The position numbers were made by a program, and so were the translations under genes. This document shows, in pieces, positions 21,145-32,000 of a DNA stretch of 64,000 nt. The first letter of the stretch is position 1; every line of letters starts with the position of its first letter. Source of the stretch: Gemmatimonadota bacterium (GTDB taxonomy: Bacteria; Gemmatimonadota; Gemmatimonadetes; Palauibacterales; Palauibacteraceae). The notes under the pieces are model-generated. The model was not told the origin of the DNA. It did not search any database and was given only the letters and a program-made list of their open reading frames with translations. The stretch spans positions 62,001 to 126,000 of the forward strand of contig JAJCZV010000072.1 of the NCBI GenBank assembly GCA_029262175.1, in the 5' to 3' direction.

Positions 21145-22512
21145 TCAGACTTCAGGGAGCACGACGTCGTGCCCGGCCAAGTACTCGCGGACCTCGCCGG
21201 CGATCTCCTGCATCCGTTCCGACGTATCGGCTTCGATCCGAGCCACGATCACGGGTTGCGTGTTGCTCGCCCGGATCAGGGCCCAGCCACCATCGAACAA
21301 GACCCTGGCGCCGTCGATGTCGATGACGTCGTACCGCGCCTTGTAGTAGTCCACCGCCTCGGCCACCACCGCGAACTTGCGTTCCTCTGAGCAGTCCAGC
21401 CTGAGCTCAGGGGTCGAAGGGTAGCTGGGAATCTCGGCCGCCAGCTCCGATAGCGAGCGCCCGGACCGAGCCACGAGGCCAGCGAGACGAGCGGCCGCGT
21501 AAATCGCATCGTCTGTCCCGAAGAACCTGTCAGCAAAGCAGATATGACCGCTCATCTCACCCGCTATGGGAGATCCGGAACTCCGCATCCGCTCCTTGAT
21601 GAGGGAATGGCCGGTCTTCCACATCACCGGGACGCCGCCGTCGGCCGTGATCACTTCTGGCAACGCCTTCGAGCATTTGACGTCGAAGATCACCTCGGAG
21701 CCCGGGAGTTCCTTCAGGATCTCGCGCGCGAACAACAGCAGCAGGTGATCTCCACGAACAATGGTCCCGGTCTCGGTCACGGCTCCGATTCGATCGGCGT
21801 CCCCGTCCAGACCCACCCCCAGGTCGGCGCCGGTCTCTTTGACCCGACGGATCAAGTCTTGGACGTTCTCGTCCACCGTCGGATCCGGATGATGGTTGGG
21901 AAACGTCCCGTCCGACTCGCAGTAGAGTCCCTCGACTTGGACCCCGGCGGCCGTCAACGCTTCGACCCCGATGACGCTGCCAACGCCGTTCCCGCAGTCC
22001 AGGACCATGCGCACGTCCCCGTCGACCCGCCCGCGGGCCACGATCTCCTCCACGTATCGATCCAGGATCTCCGCATCCTGGCTCCGACCGGTTCCACTGG
22101 AGAAATCCTCCGACTCGATGCGTTGTCGGAGCGCTTGAATGGCGTCGCCGTAGATGGCCGCGTTGTCACGGACCATCTTGATGCCGTTGTACTCTGGCGG
22201 GTTATGGGATCCCGTGATTTGGATCCCGGCATCCGCCTCGAACTCGATCGCGGCAAAATAGAGCGTCGGGGTCGGGACCGTGCCGACGAACAGGGTATCC
22301 ACGCCGGCTGCGTTGAGGCCGCGACACATCGCCGCGCCAAGGGTGGGAGACGACGGACGGTTGTCATGGCCGACGACCACCCGCGGATTGTCGCGGTCGG
22401 CCAGCTCGGTCCCGAAGGCACGGCCCACGAGTTCCGTGATCTCCTCGGTAAGGTCGTCGCCAACGATGCCCCGGATGTCATACTCGCGGAAGATGCCGCC
22501 ATGAATCTGCAT
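21145..22512 (-). CDS. Phosphomannomutase/phosphoglucomutase
   Basis: FREYDIRGIVGDDLTEE, GIQITGSHNPPEYNGIKMV, GVGLDGDADRIGAV, GEMSGHICFADRFFGTDDA, RASNTQPVIVARIEA. Confidence 0.95.
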   Translation of the reverse strand: MQIHGGIFREYDIRGIVGDDLTEEITELVGRAFGTELADRDNPRVVVGHDNRPSSPTLGAAMCRGLNAAGVDTLFVGTVPTPTLYFAAIEFEADAGIQITGSHNPPEYNGIKMVRDNAAIYGDAIQALRQRIESEDFSSGTGRSQDAEILDRYVEEIVARGRVDGDVRMVLDCGNGVGSVIGVEALTAAGVQVEGLYCESDGTFPNHHPDPTVDENVQDLIRRVKETGADLGVGLDGDADRIGAVTETGTIVRGDHLLLLFAREILKELPGSEVIFDVKCSKALPEVITADGGVPVMWKTGHSLIKERMRSSGSPIAGEMSGHICFADRFFGTDDAIYAAARLAGLVARSGRSLSELAAEIPSYPSTPELRLDCSEERKFAVVAEAVDYYKARYDVIDIDGARVLFDGGWALIRASNTQPVIVARIEADTSERMQEIAGEVREYLAGHDVVLPEV

Positions 22513-22568
22513 ACCAGACCTCTTGGAAGGACCGCAGCCGCGCATCGGCCGCCGCGGCTGCATTTGGG

Positions 22569-24170
22569 TTACGGCGTTTGAGTCTCGGCCGACGGGATCT
22601 CTTCCTGCACTGCACCGATTTCCGAATCCAACGCCTGAACCGATCGTGACGCGTTCGCCTCAGCAGCACCAACGGCGACCGCGTCCTCCGCTCGCTCGAT
22701 GACCGCCCCAGGCAGGATGCCACCTATGATCAACGCGATGGCGCTTCCCGCGATCGCCCAACGGAAGCCAGGTTCGGACTTGGCCGGCTCGACCGCGTCG
22801 GCCGGTGCCGAATCGAAATACATCTTCCAGACGATCCGAAGGTAGTAGTAGTACGCGATGAGGCTCGTTAGAACGAGCGTCACCGCCAAAGCGATCTCGT
22901 CCGCAGCTACCGCGGCGCGCAGAAGGTACAGCTTACCCACGAAGCCGGCGGTGGGTGGAAAGCCCGCGAGCGACAGGAGGAAGATCAACAGGCCCATAGC
23001 CAGCCAGGGCCGCTTCCAGCCGAGGCCTCGATAGTCCTCCACGAACCCGCCGCGGTCCCCTTTGCCCGCCACGTGATAGATGATCGCAAAGCTGCCGATC
23101 GTCATCACCGTATACGCCGCCAAGTAGAACAGGGACGCGGCGCGACCAAGCGCCGAGGCAGCCGCGACTCCAACCAACAAGTATCCGGCGTGAGCCACGG
23201 ACGAATACGCGAGCATTCGCTTCACGTTTTCTTGCGCCAACGCGATCATGTTGGGGATGATCATGGTGAGAATCGCAAGCCACTGGATCGGTCCGATCCA
23301 AATTTCGCGCGCCCCGCCAAGATCGACGGTCAGCACTCGGAGCAAGGCGACGAAGGCTGCGGCCTTTACACCCGTGGCCATGAATGCCGTCACTGGCGTC
23401 GGAGCGCCTTCGTACGCGTCTGGAGTCCACATGTGAAAAGGAACGGCCGCGATCTTGAAGGCGAAACCAATGATCAGCAGTCCGATTCCCGCGGTGAGAA
23501 GCAGATCCCCACCCGCCACACTCGCTGCGATCGCCGGGGCCGCCGCCGCCAAGCGCGTGGTCCCGGTCGCTCCGTAGAGCAAGGCGATGCCATACACCAG
23601 GAACGCGCTGGCAAATGCCCCTACGATGAAGTATTTGAGGCTCGCTTCTGACGACCGAGGATCATTCCTCACGATGCCGGTCAAGACATAGACCGCGATC
23701 GACATGAGCTCCAGCCCCACGAACAGCAGAATCAGATCTCTGGCCGCGACGAGCACCAACATGCCGACGAGCGCGAAGAGAAGGAGCGCGTGGTACTCCG
23801 GCGATCGAATGTTCTCTCTGGCCAAATAGTCGCGCGAGATCACGACAACCAGTGCGGCACCGCCCAACAGGATCAGATCGGCGGCGACTCGAAATCCATC
23901 GACGGCGATCAACGCGTCCGGAGCGGCGCTGCCGTCGCTGAGCCATAGGCTGGCGATGAAGGCGGCGGCAATCCCGTACATCGTCAGCAGGTAGTCGATC
24001 GAAGCCCGGCGCTCTTCCTCGCCGCCGGCAGGATCCTTGGATCGAGAGAACGCATCGTGTAAGAGAATCGACATCGCAGCGAGAGAGAGAATCACCTCGG
24101 GGAGCAACGCGAGCCATTGGCTTCCGTGGGTCGCGAAATCGAAGACCCTCACGTCACTCGCCTTCCGCAT
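22569..24170 (-). CDS. nuoN: NADH-quinone oxidoreductase subunit N
   Basis: Multi-TM; ARDLILLFVGLELMSIAVYVLTG; VPFHMWTPDAYEGAPTPVTAFMATGVKAAAF; operon position. Confidence 0.95.
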   Translation of the reverse strand: MRKASDVRVFDFATHGSQWLALLPEVILSLAAMSILLHDAFSRSKDPAGGEEERRASIDYLLTMYGIAAAFIASLWLSDGSAAPDALIAVDGFRVAADLILLGGAALVVVISRDYLARENIRSPEYHALLLFALVGMLVLVAARDLILLFVGLELMSIAVYVLTGIVRNDPRSSEASLKYFIVGAFASAFLVYGIALLYGATGTTRLAAAAPAIAASVAGGDLLLTAGIGLLIIGFAFKIAAVPFHMWTPDAYEGAPTPVTAFMATGVKAAAFVALLRVLTVDLGGAREIWIGPIQWLAILTMIIPNMIALAQENVKRMLAYSSVAHAGYLLVGVAAASALGRAASLFYLAAYTVMTIGSFAIIYHVAGKGDRGGFVEDYRGLGWKRPWLAMGLLIFLLSLAGFPPTAGFVGKLYLLRAAVAADEIALAVTLVLTSLIAYYYYLRIVWKMYFDSAPADAVEPAKSEPGFRWAIAGSAIALIIGGILPGAVIERAEDAVAVGAAEANASRSVQALDSEIGAVQEEIPSAETQTP

Positions 24171-25725
24171 TGGATCGGAACGCGACCGGAGGCGGCTCCT
24201 GGCGCTGACGCACGACCTCCGCACCCACCGTACCCGCCGTCTGCATGCGAACCAGCAAGGCATCGACCGAGGCCCGGGTCCGATTCAAGAACGGTCCTGG
24301 CCAGACGCCCATGAGAACGATGAGGACGAGGAACGGAACCAGAATCAGGCGCTCTCGTCGGTTCAAGTCGAGGAGCTGGCGGTTCTCGTCGCGATCTAGC
24401 GAGTTGAAGAGCATTCGCTGCACCATTGGCAGCATGTAACAGGCGGCGAAGATCACGCCCGTAGCCGCGATCGCAGCGATCCAGGGGTGCGTCTGGAAGG
24501 TCCCCACCAGGATCAGGAATTCTCCCACAAACCCATTGGTGCCGGGGAGCCCGATGGAAGAGAGTCCGACGACCACCAACGCGAACGCGAACACCGGCAT
24601 CACTTTCGCGATCCCACCAAAGTCCGCGATCTCTCGAGTGTGTCGGCGCTCGTACAGCATCCCGATCAATAGGAACAAGGCGCCGGTCGAGACTCCATGG
24701 TTCACCATCTGGAGGATCCCGCCTTCGATGCCCTGAGTCGTCAAGCCGAAGACGCCGATCACGATGAACCCGAGGTGAGCCACAGACGTGTAGGCGACCA
24801 GTTTCTTCGCATCGGGTTGGACTGCCGCCACCCATGCGCCGTAGAGGATCCCGATCAAACCGAGCATCAGCATCACGGACAAGACGGTCGGGTGTGTCGC
24901 CGCCTGCGGGAGCAACGGCAAAGCGAATCGTAGGAATCCGTAGATCCCCATCTTCAAGAGGACGCCGGCCAGAACCACCGAACCAGCGGTCGGCGCCTCG
25001 ACATGCGCGTCCGGGAGCCAGGTGTGGAACGGGAACATCGGCACCTTGATCGCGAACGCTAAAGCAAACCCGGTGAATAGCCAGAGTTGAGTCCGTCCCG
25101 CGATCTCTAGCGCTAGAAACTCATCGTAAGCAAAACTCCATGTACCGGTCGCCGTGTGGTTGAGGTACGCGAGCGCGACGATCGCAACCAGCATGAGGAG
25201 CGAGCCCGCTGCGGTGTAGAGAAAGAACTTGACCGCGGAGTAGATCCGGCGCTCGCCGCCCCAAACCCCGATGAGAAAATACATCGGGATGAGCATGATC
25301 TCCCAAAACACGTAGAACAGAAACAGGTCGAGCGCGACGAAGACTCCGATCATACCGGTCGTCAGGAACAACAGCATCGCGTAGAACGCGCGCTCTCGTT
25401 TGGTGATGTAGGAGAACGAACCGGCAACCGCGAGCGGCATGATGAACGTGGTCAGCAAGACCATGAGAATCGAGATCCCATCGATCCCGACCGAATAGGA
25501 GATGCCCCACGCGTCGATCCATGGGATCGAGACCACGTTCTGGAAGCCCGCTTCCGATTGGTCGAACGTCCAGAACAGCGGCAGCGAGAGGACAAACAGA
25601 ACCGTTGTGGTGACCAGCGCGACGTGTTTGGCGCGGGCCTCGGGCAGCACCAGACACGCCATCCCGCCGAAAACAGGGATGAGGATGAGAAGCGTCAGGA
25701 TCCAGTGCGAGTCGTAGATCGCCAT
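24154..25725 (-). CDS. nuoM: NADH-quinone oxidoreductase subunit M
   Basis: FYVFWEIMLIPMYFLIGVWGG; FPFHTWLPDAHVEAPTAGSVVLAGVLLKMG; start MAIYDSHW. Confidence 0.95.
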   Translation of the reverse strand: MAIYDSHWILTLLILIPVFGGMACLVLPEARAKHVALVTTTVLFVLSLPLFWTFDQSEAGFQNVVSIPWIDAWGISYSVGIDGISILMVLLTTFIMPLAVAGSFSYITKRERAFYAMLLFLTTGMIGVFVALDLFLFYVFWEIMLIPMYFLIGVWGGERRIYSAVKFFLYTAAGSLLMLVAIVALAYLNHTATGTWSFAYDEFLALEIAGRTQLWLFTGFALAFAIKVPMFPFHTWLPDAHVEAPTAGSVVLAGVLLKMGIYGFLRFALPLLPQAATHPTVLSVMLMLGLIGILYGAWVAAVQPDAKKLVAYTSVAHLGFIVIGVFGLTTQGIEGGILQMVNHGVSTGALFLLIGMLYERRHTREIADFGGIAKVMPVFAFALVVVGLSSIGLPGTNGFVGEFLILVGTFQTHPWIAAIAATGVIFAACYMLPMVQRMLFNSLDRDENRQLLDLNRRERLILVPFLVLIVLMGVWPGPFLNRTRASVDALLVRMQTAGTVGAEVVRQRQEPPPVAFRSNAEGE

Positions 25726-25729
25726 ACCG

Positions 25730-27769
25730 CTAACCCAGCACGCCAAGGACGAGAAGAACGCCCAGCATGAACATCACCAGGTAGGTCGTGACCCGTCCAC
25801 TTTGAATCTGACCTCCAGCCCACCCAAGCAGCTTCGTTCCCTGGCCAACGCCGTTGACGATGCCATCGATGATCGCCGTGTCGACGATTTTCCAGCACCC
25901 TCGCCACAGCGCCAGCGACGGACGCACGATCATTCTGTCGTAGAGCTCATCGACATACCACTTGTCATAGAGTAGCCGCGCGAACCCGGTTGGAGGTGTG
26001 GCTTCCGCTTCCGTCGGCACCGCGCGGGCGCGAAGCGTTCGAAACGTCACGACCACCGCGATCACTGCAAGCAGCGTCGAGATGCCAGCCCACAAGGCTT
26101 CGCCGCCACCAACGGGTGACGCGTGCGCGACGTGGATCCCGTGTTCCTCAGCCACAAGGAGGGCCGGTTCGAACACCGGCTCCAACCAGTGGTGAAACCA
26201 ATCCACGTGGATCGGCAGCGAAAGACCTTCCGGGATATTTACCCAGCCACCTACGAAAGATAGAACCGCCAAAACCCCGAGCGGCACCCACATCAATGCC
26301 GGGACCTCGTGAATGTGCTTGGCCCCGTCCGTCGAGTCGTGCCCAAAGGTGCGATTCTTTCCGTGAAACGTCATGACCATCAGACGGGTCATGTAGATCG
26401 CGGTGAGAACCGCGGTGACGAGAGCAACGCCCCACAGGATCGGATAGCCAAATCCGCCCGCATTCCAAATGATCTCATCTTTCGAGAAGAACCCGGCGAA
26501 CGGAGCGACCCCCGCAATCGCCAACGTCGCGACCCACATGAAGATCCACGTCTTAGGCATGAATGCCTTCATCCCGCCGTGGTTGCGCATGTCGTTCGGG
26601 TCGCCATGGTGGTGTGCGTCCCCACCCCCATGATCCCAGGCGTGGTGTACCGTGTGGATCACCGCGCCGGCGCCGAGAAACAAAAGAGCCTTGAAGAAGG
26701 CGTGGGTCATCAAGTGAAAGACGCCGGCCGTGTAGGCTCCCACGCCGACTGCCAGAAACATGTAGCCCAGCTGAGAAATCGTGGAGTACGCCAAGACTTT
26801 CTTGATGTCGTACTGCTGGATCGCAATGGTCGCGGCAAACAAAGCCGTACCCGCGCCGACCGCGGCGACGACGCCCTGCGATACGGGCGCGAGAGCGAAC
26901 AACACGCTCAGGCGTGCGATCAAATACACGCCCGCCGTCACCATCGTCGCTGCATGGATCAGCGCCGAGACCGGCGTCGGACCCGCCATGGCATCCGGCA
27001 GCCACGTGTACAAGGGGATTTGCGCCGACTTGCCTGTACACCCGAGGAAAAGCAGCAGCGTGATCCCGGTGACGAGCAGCCCGCCGTACGCCAACTGCCC
27101 GCCGGCGCTCTCCACGATCGGGACAAAATCCAACGTTCCAAAGGCAACGTAGAGCATGAACATCGCGATCAGGAAACCCGCATCCCCGATGCGATTTACG
27201 ATAAAGGCTTTCTTCCCTGCGTTCGCGAAGTCTTTGTTATCGTACCAGAATCCGATCAGCAGATACGAACACAGCCCGACGCCCTCCCAACCCACGAACA
27301 TGAGCGGCAGGCTGGCCCCGAGGACCAGAATCAGCATGAAAAAGACAAACAGATTCAGATAGGCGAAGTAGCGCGAAAACCCGGGGTCCTCGCGCATGTA
27401 CGCGACCGAGTAAATGTGGATCAGGCTGCCGACACCCGTGATGATCAAGCACATCAACATGGACAGCTGGTCGAACTGAAGATCGACGCCGATCCGAAGG
27501 TCGCCGGATTCGATCCAGGTCCACAAATGCGAGATCTCCGCGCCGTGTAGTTCGGCGCTGCTCATCCCCAAGAAATTGAGCAGTACGACGATGAAGGCGG
27601 CGATCAGAGCCCCGGGGCCGATGAGGGCCGGGACCATCTTGTCGTTGCGCCACAGGAATGCGCCGCACCCGTTGATCAGCGCCCCGAGCAGCGGGAACAA
27701 AAGGATGAGAAACGGCAGCACGGGATGGAAGTTGGTCGCCGCCCCCTCTTGGAACACCTGGCTTACCAT
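25730..27769 (-). CDS. nuoL: NADH-quinone oxidoreductase subunit L
   Basis: [56 protein letters not shown]. Confidence 0.96.
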   Translation of the reverse strand: MVSQVFQEGAATNFHPVLPFLILLFPLLGALINGCGAFLWRNDKMVPALIGPGALIAAFIVVLLNFLGMSSAELHGAEISHLWTWIESGDLRIGVDLQFDQLSMLMCLIITGVGSLIHIYSVAYMREDPGFSRYFAYLNLFVFFMLILVLGASLPLMFVGWEGVGLCSYLLIGFWYDNKDFANAGKKAFIVNRIGDAGFLIAMFMLYVAFGTLDFVPIVESAGGQLAYGGLLVTGITLLLFLGCTGKSAQIPLYTWLPDAMAGPTPVSALIHAATMVTAGVYLIARLSVLFALAPVSQGVVAAVGAGTALFAATIAIQQYDIKKVLAYSTISQLGYMFLAVGVGAYTAGVFHLMTHAFFKALLFLGAGAVIHTVHHAWDHGGGDAHHHGDPNDMRNHGGMKAFMPKTWIFMWVATLAIAGVAPFAGFFSKDEIIWNAGGFGYPILWGVALVTAVLTAIYMTRLMVMTFHGKNRTFGHDSTDGAKHIHEVPALMWVPLGVLAVLSFVGGWVNIPEGLSLPIHVDWFHHWLEPVFEPALLVAEEHGIHVAHASPVGGGEALWAGISTLLAVIAVVVTFRTLRARAVPTEAEATPPTGFARLLYDKWYVDELYDRMIVRPSLALWRGCWKIVDTAIIDGIVNGVGQGTKLLGWAGGQIQSGRVTTYLVMFMLGVLLVLGVLG

Positions 27770-28092
27770 TTCAACAACCGGAATCGATCGAGATCCACCA
27801 CCTCATAGTGACGGAAGATCGCGATGATGATGGCAAGCCCGACGGCCGCTTCGGCGGCGGCGACGGCCATCACGAAGAACACGAAGATCTGACCTTCGAC
27901 TCCGTGCATGCGAGAGAACGCGACCAGCGCGATGTTGGCGGCGTTGAGCATCAGTTCGATACACATAAACACGATAATCGCGTTTCGGCGAATCATCACG
28001 CCGATCACGCCGATCGCAAACAGAATCGCGCTGACGAATACGGCGATGAGACCAGGTTCCCCCAGGCCGGCCAACCCCAAGCTCTGGCTCAC
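27763..28092 (-). CDS. nuoK: NADH-quinone oxidoreductase subunit K
   Basis: [35 protein letters not shown]. Confidence 0.96.
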   Translation of the reverse strand: MSQSLGLAGLGEPGLIAVFVSAILFAIGVIGVMIRRNAIIVFMCIELMLNAANIALVAFSRMHGVEGQIFVFFVMAVAAAEAAVGLAIIIAIFRHYEVVDLDRFRLLKW

Positions 28093-28616
28093 GCGTGTTT
28101 TCTCTGGGCTAGGAGGATGGTCCCGACGATCGCTGCCAGCAGAAGAACACCCGTCACCTGGAGCACCATGAAGTACTCGCCAAACAAAGGACGAGCCACA
28201 ACGCCGATGATTCCTTGCTCGGCAGTCGCCGCGCGCAGCGCCTCTCCGGCCGGGACCACCGACGCCGCCGCCGGCGCATCTCCCACGAGCAGTCGCGCCA
28301 GCAGTCCGAGAAATCCGATCGCCACCGCGCCGCCGATCAAACCGCCGAAGGGGCCGCGAAGGTCTTCGGAATCGGTGTGCCCCAGGTTCAGTAGCATGAT
28401 CACGAACAGAAACAGGACCATGATGGCCCCGCCGTACAGGATGAGATTGATCGCAGCGATGTAGTGCGCGTCGAGCATGAGAAACATGCCCGACGTCGCG
28501 AAAAACACGACGACCAAGAAGATCACGGCCGAGACCGGATTCTTGCGGGTCACCATGATGACCCCGGCCAAGATGGCCGTCGCCGCAAAGAACTGGAAGA
28601 GAAAATCGTACATCAT
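28089..28616 (-). CDS. nuoJ: NADH-quinone oxidoreductase subunit J
   Basis: [41 protein letters not shown]. Confidence 0.95.
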   Translation of the reverse strand: MMYDFLFQFFAATAILAGVIMVTRKNPVSAVIFLVVVFFATSGMFLMLDAHYIAAINLILYGGAIMVLFLFVIMLLNLGHTDSEDLRGPFGGLIGGAVAIGFLGLLARLLVGDAPAAASVVPAGEALRAATAEQGIIGVVARPLFGEYFMVLQVTGVLLLAAIVGTILLAQRKHA

Positions 28617-29110
28617 TCCGAATCAGGATCCGATGGGTCCCACAACGCCGTCACGTCATGCTCCTGTTCGCAAAGTCGCTCTAGGTCGTACACCCAGCGC
28701 TCGCGCGAGTATTCTGCGTTCTCGTAGTGGACGCCGAGGTGGATCGCCTCGACCGGACAAACCTCCTGACAATAGCCACAGAAGATGCAACGAAACTCGT
28801 CGATCTCGTAAATCGCGGCGTAGCGTTCGCCATTCTCGTCTTCGGCCGGGACCAGTTTGATGCAGTTGACGGGACAAACCGTTGGGCACAAACCGCACGC
28901 GACGCACTTCGCTCGCCCGTCTTCGTGCACGGCCATGCGGTGAGTGCCTCGGACGCGCGGTGCCAGCTCCCACTTCTCATCGGGATATTGTTGCGTCTTC
29001 TTATTTGGATTGAGGAGATGTTTGAGGGTGATCCCCATCCCTTTAGCCGCCGCGCGCACGTACGAGCTATCGCTATCGGGCCGCGTAACGATTTTGACGT
29101 CTCCAGGCAT
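28613..29110 (-). CDS. nuoI: NADH-quinone oxidoreductase subunit I (2x[4Fe-4S])
   Basis: [16 protein letters not shown] ... [17 protein letters not shown]. Confidence 0.96.
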   Translation of the reverse strand: MPGDVKIVTRPDSDSSYVRAAAKGMGITLKHLLNPNKKTQQYPDEKWELAPRVRGTHRMAVHEDGRAKCVACGLCPTVCPVNCIKLVPAEDENGERYAAIYEIDEFRCIFCGYCQEVCPVEAIHLGVHYENAEYSRERWVYDLERLCEQEHDVTALWDPSDPDSE

Positions 29111-29112
29111 CC

Positions 29113-30387
29113 CTATGCCTTCCCTTCCACGGTGTTTCCTTCGCTATCGGAGTCGCCTGTGTCTTCGGGACCACGGCGCGCTGCACCTCGAATCAGAGTT
29201 CCCTTATCCAGCGCAAACAGTAGGACGGACCCCAGCCCCAAGTTGACGAGAAAGAGCACAAAGGCATACCAGCCACCCTTGGGAATCCCGACGGCCTCGA
29301 TCCCGAGGATTACGAGCGCGATCACCAAGATGTACACGGTGACCGCCTCGAGCATGAACTTCCAGCCGAGATCCATGAGCTGGTCGTAACGAAATCGCGG
29401 GAGCGTCCAGCGAATCCAAACGAAGATCACGACGACGAGCGACGCCTTGATGGAAAATGCGCCCAGCGTGAGGACGGTCTTCCACCAAGTGGGGTCGCCG
29501 ATCAGCGTGCCGTCGGACAGGACGCGGATGTTGTCACCGGTCCAGAACGGGATATCCCAGCCACCGAGAAAGAAGACGGTGACCAACGCGGCGATCGTAA
29601 TGACGTGCGCAAACTCGCCGATCATGAACATCGAAAACTTCATGGCTGAATACTCTGTGTGGTATCCAGTGACGAGTTCGGCTTCGGCTTCAGGCAAGTC
29701 GAAGGGCAAACGGTTGGTCTCGGCCAGGCCCGACACGAAGAAGAAGAACGCCCCGACCAACAACGGGAACAGGAACCATGTCGAGTAGGTGGCAGGCCCG
29801 GCGGTAAACGCCTGCTGCATCGAGACGATCTCGGGAACCCGGACGTCTCCTGCCAGCAGAATGAGCGGAACCAGGCTCAGCGCGAGGGCCACCTCGTAGC
29901 TGATCATCTGAGCCGAGCCTCGTAGGCCGCCCAACAACGAGTACTTGGAGCCGGACGCCCAGCCACCCAAGGCCACGCCATACACCCCGATCGAACCGAT
30001 CGCGAGAATGTAGAGGAACCCGATCGGCACGTCTGCGACGATCATCTCCACAAGCCCCCATTGGGTCGGGAGCGGTGCGCCGAACGGAATGACCGCGAAC
30101 AAAATCGTGGCGGGCAGGATCGCCAACACGGGAGCCAATAGGAAGAACGGCCGGATCGCCCCAGCCGGCATCGTCTCTTCTTTGATGATGTTCTTGATCC
30201 CGTCCGCGATGACCTGGAGCATCCCCCAAGGCCCCACGCGATTGGGACCGCTTCGATCTTGAATAAAGCCCGCGAATTTGCGCTCGACGATCGTGGAGAG
30301 CATCACCGACAAGATGAGCACGGTAAAAAAGAGCCCCGCTTTGGCAAGCGTCGCGACGACAAATGCGCCGCCCGTGATGGGACTCAT
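29113..30387 (-). CDS. nuoH: NADH-quinone oxidoreductase subunit H
   Basis: ERKFAGFIQDRSGPNRVGPWGMLQVIADGIK; ETNRLPFDLPEAEAELVTGYHTEYSAMKF. Confidence 0.96.
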   Translation of the reverse strand: MSPITGGAFVVATLAKAGLFFTVLILSVMLSTIVERKFAGFIQDRSGPNRVGPWGMLQVIADGIKNIIKEETMPAGAIRPFFLLAPVLAILPATILFAVIPFGAPLPTQWGLVEMIVADVPIGFLYILAIGSIGVYGVALGGWASGSKYSLLGGLRGSAQMISYEVALALSLVPLILLAGDVRVPEIVSMQQAFTAGPATYSTWFLFPLLVGAFFFFVSGLAETNRLPFDLPEAEAELVTGYHTEYSAMKFSMFMIGEFAHVITIAALVTVFFLGGWDIPFWTGDNIRVLSDGTLIGDPTWWKTVLTLGAFSIKASLVVVIFVWIRWTLPRFRYDQLMDLGWKFMLEAVTVYILVIALVILGIEAVGIPKGGWYAFVLFLVNLGLGSVLLFALDKGTLIRGAARRGPEDTGDSDSEGNTVEGKA

Positions 30388-32000
30388 CCTTCTACACCGG
30401 TTCCGGCGGGAGTCTCCGCATTCGCTGCACCCGCGAGGACGGCCCCCTTGAGTCCGATCGAGTCCCAGGACAGACCGGCAAACGCAGACACGGTCGAAGA
30501 GAGTCGATCAAAGGCCGCTGAAATCTCCGACACATCCTCGCCCTCACCCAGTCTGGAGAGGATCCGGCTCAACACCATCCAACCTGGACGGGCGACACCC
30601 GGCGGGTTAAGCGCCTGGTGAAAGCGCTGCACCCGGCCCTCGAAATTGGTGAAGGTCCCATCCATCTCCGCGAACGTGGCGATGGGGAGGAGGGCATCGG
30701 CGTTTCGGGCGGCCTCGGGGAGGCGGGTGCCGAGATACAGGAAGAATGAAGCGTTCGCACCGAAGTCGGAGTCGACCCCGTCCAACGCGTCATCGAGGAC
30801 GACCAAAGCCCGGCCATCTTTTGGCGCCGAGTATTCCTCGACACGTTTGGCACCGAATGACTCGAGTCCGAACACGTTTGCCGCGCGATCGGCTCGCAAC
30901 TGTAGTTTGGGCACCGTAGGCAGCGAGGCCGTATCGCCAATCGGGACGCGGAACTGGATGTCGTCGACGCCCAAGCGGCCAAGGAGCGGGAGCGCAAAGG
31001 CGAGATTCTCGTTAGAGATATCGGCGGAAACCAACGCCGTCCCCCCTGCACCGCCATTTCCACCTTCGATGACCGTGGTGCGATCGGCTACCCAGGCCAA
31101 GGCGGTCTGCCAGTCCGTCGCCTGCAGCGACCCTTCGGTTCGAATCATCGGGACTTCGGCCCGGACACCTCGGTTGGTCATCACGAGGTGTTTGCGACCG
31201 TGATCGCACATCCAATAGGAATTGACCTCCGCGTTGTATCGCGGCTTGAGGCGGACGATCTGATTCTCTTTGGTATCGATGGTGACGTTGCAGCCCGTGG
31301 AGCAACCCGGACAGACGCTGACCGTGTTGTCCATGTCCCAGGCTCGCGCCTTGAACACGAAGTCCTCGTGAACCAGCGCGCCCACGGGACACACGTCCAC
31401 GATGTTCCCCTGGAACGGGTTGTCGAGCTGACGACCGGGGAACGTATCGATGTAGGACTTGTGTCCTCGTTGAGCGACGATGAGCGCGTCGTCTTCCGCC
31501 ACGTCGCGCATGAAGCGCACGCAGCGCGTGCAAATGATGCATCGATCCGCGAAGTAGAGGATGTCCTCCGCTACGCGATCGCGACCCATGACTTGTTTCG
31601 GCTCGTTGACTCGACTCTCGAGCTGGTTGGTGACGTACGCATAGTCCTGCAACGTGCATTGACCCGCAGCGTCACAGATCGGGCAATCGAGCGGATGGTT
31701 GACCAACAAGAACTCGATGACCGCCTGCCTGGCCGTCTCTGCCGTCTCGCTCGCTGTATGCACGACCATTTCATCTTGGGCTTGAAGCGTGCACGAGGGT
31801 TCGAGCTTCGGGCGACCCTCGACCTCTACTAGACACATGCGACACTGGGCCGGGCGTGTTGGAATCCCGGGGTGGTAGCAATAGCGCGGGACCACGACAC
31901 CGACGTGTTCGGCGGCTTCGATGACCCGCGTCCCCGAAGGAACCGTAACCTCGACACCGTCGATCGTGAGCGTGACCGTGTCCGGACTCCCTTTAGCCAT
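30384..32000 (-). CDS. nuoG: NADH-quinone oxidoreductase subunit G (short form)
   Basis: 2Fe-2S PRYCYHPGIPTRPAQCRMCLVEVEG; CPICDAAGQCTLQD; CIICTRCVRF; molybdopterin-oxidoreductase-like tail, 538 aa. Confidence 0.93.
   Translation of the reverse strand: MAKGSPDTVTLTIDGVEVTVPSGTRVIEAAEHVGVVVPRYCYHPGIPTRPAQCRMCLVEVEGRPKLEPSCTLQAQDEMVVHTASETAETARQAVIEFLLVNHPLDCPICDAAGQCTLQDYAYVTNQLESRVNEPKQVMGRDRVAEDILYFADRCIICTRCVRFMRDVAEDDALIVAQRGHKSYIDTFPGRQLDNPFQGNIVDVCPVGALVHEDFVFKARAWDMDNTVSVCPGCSTGCNVTIDTKENQIVRLKPRYNAEVNSYWMCDHGRKHLVMTNRGVRAEVPMIRTEGSLQATDWQTALAWVADRTTVIEGGNGGAGGTALVSADISNENLAFALPLLGRLGVDDIQFRVPIGDTASLPTVPKLQLRADRAANVFGLESFGAKRVEEYSAPKDGRALVVLDDALDGVDSDFGANASFFLYLGTRLPEAARNADALLPIATFAEMDGTFTNFEGRVQRFHQALNPPGVARPGWMVLSRILSRLGEGEDVSEISAAFDRLSSTVSAFAGLSWDSIGLKGAVLAGAANAETPAGTGVEG

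Noticed and set aside
26309-27550. Plus-strand 413-aa ORF
   Set aside because: Antisense of nuoL; Arg/His/Asp-rich composition of a mirror frame.
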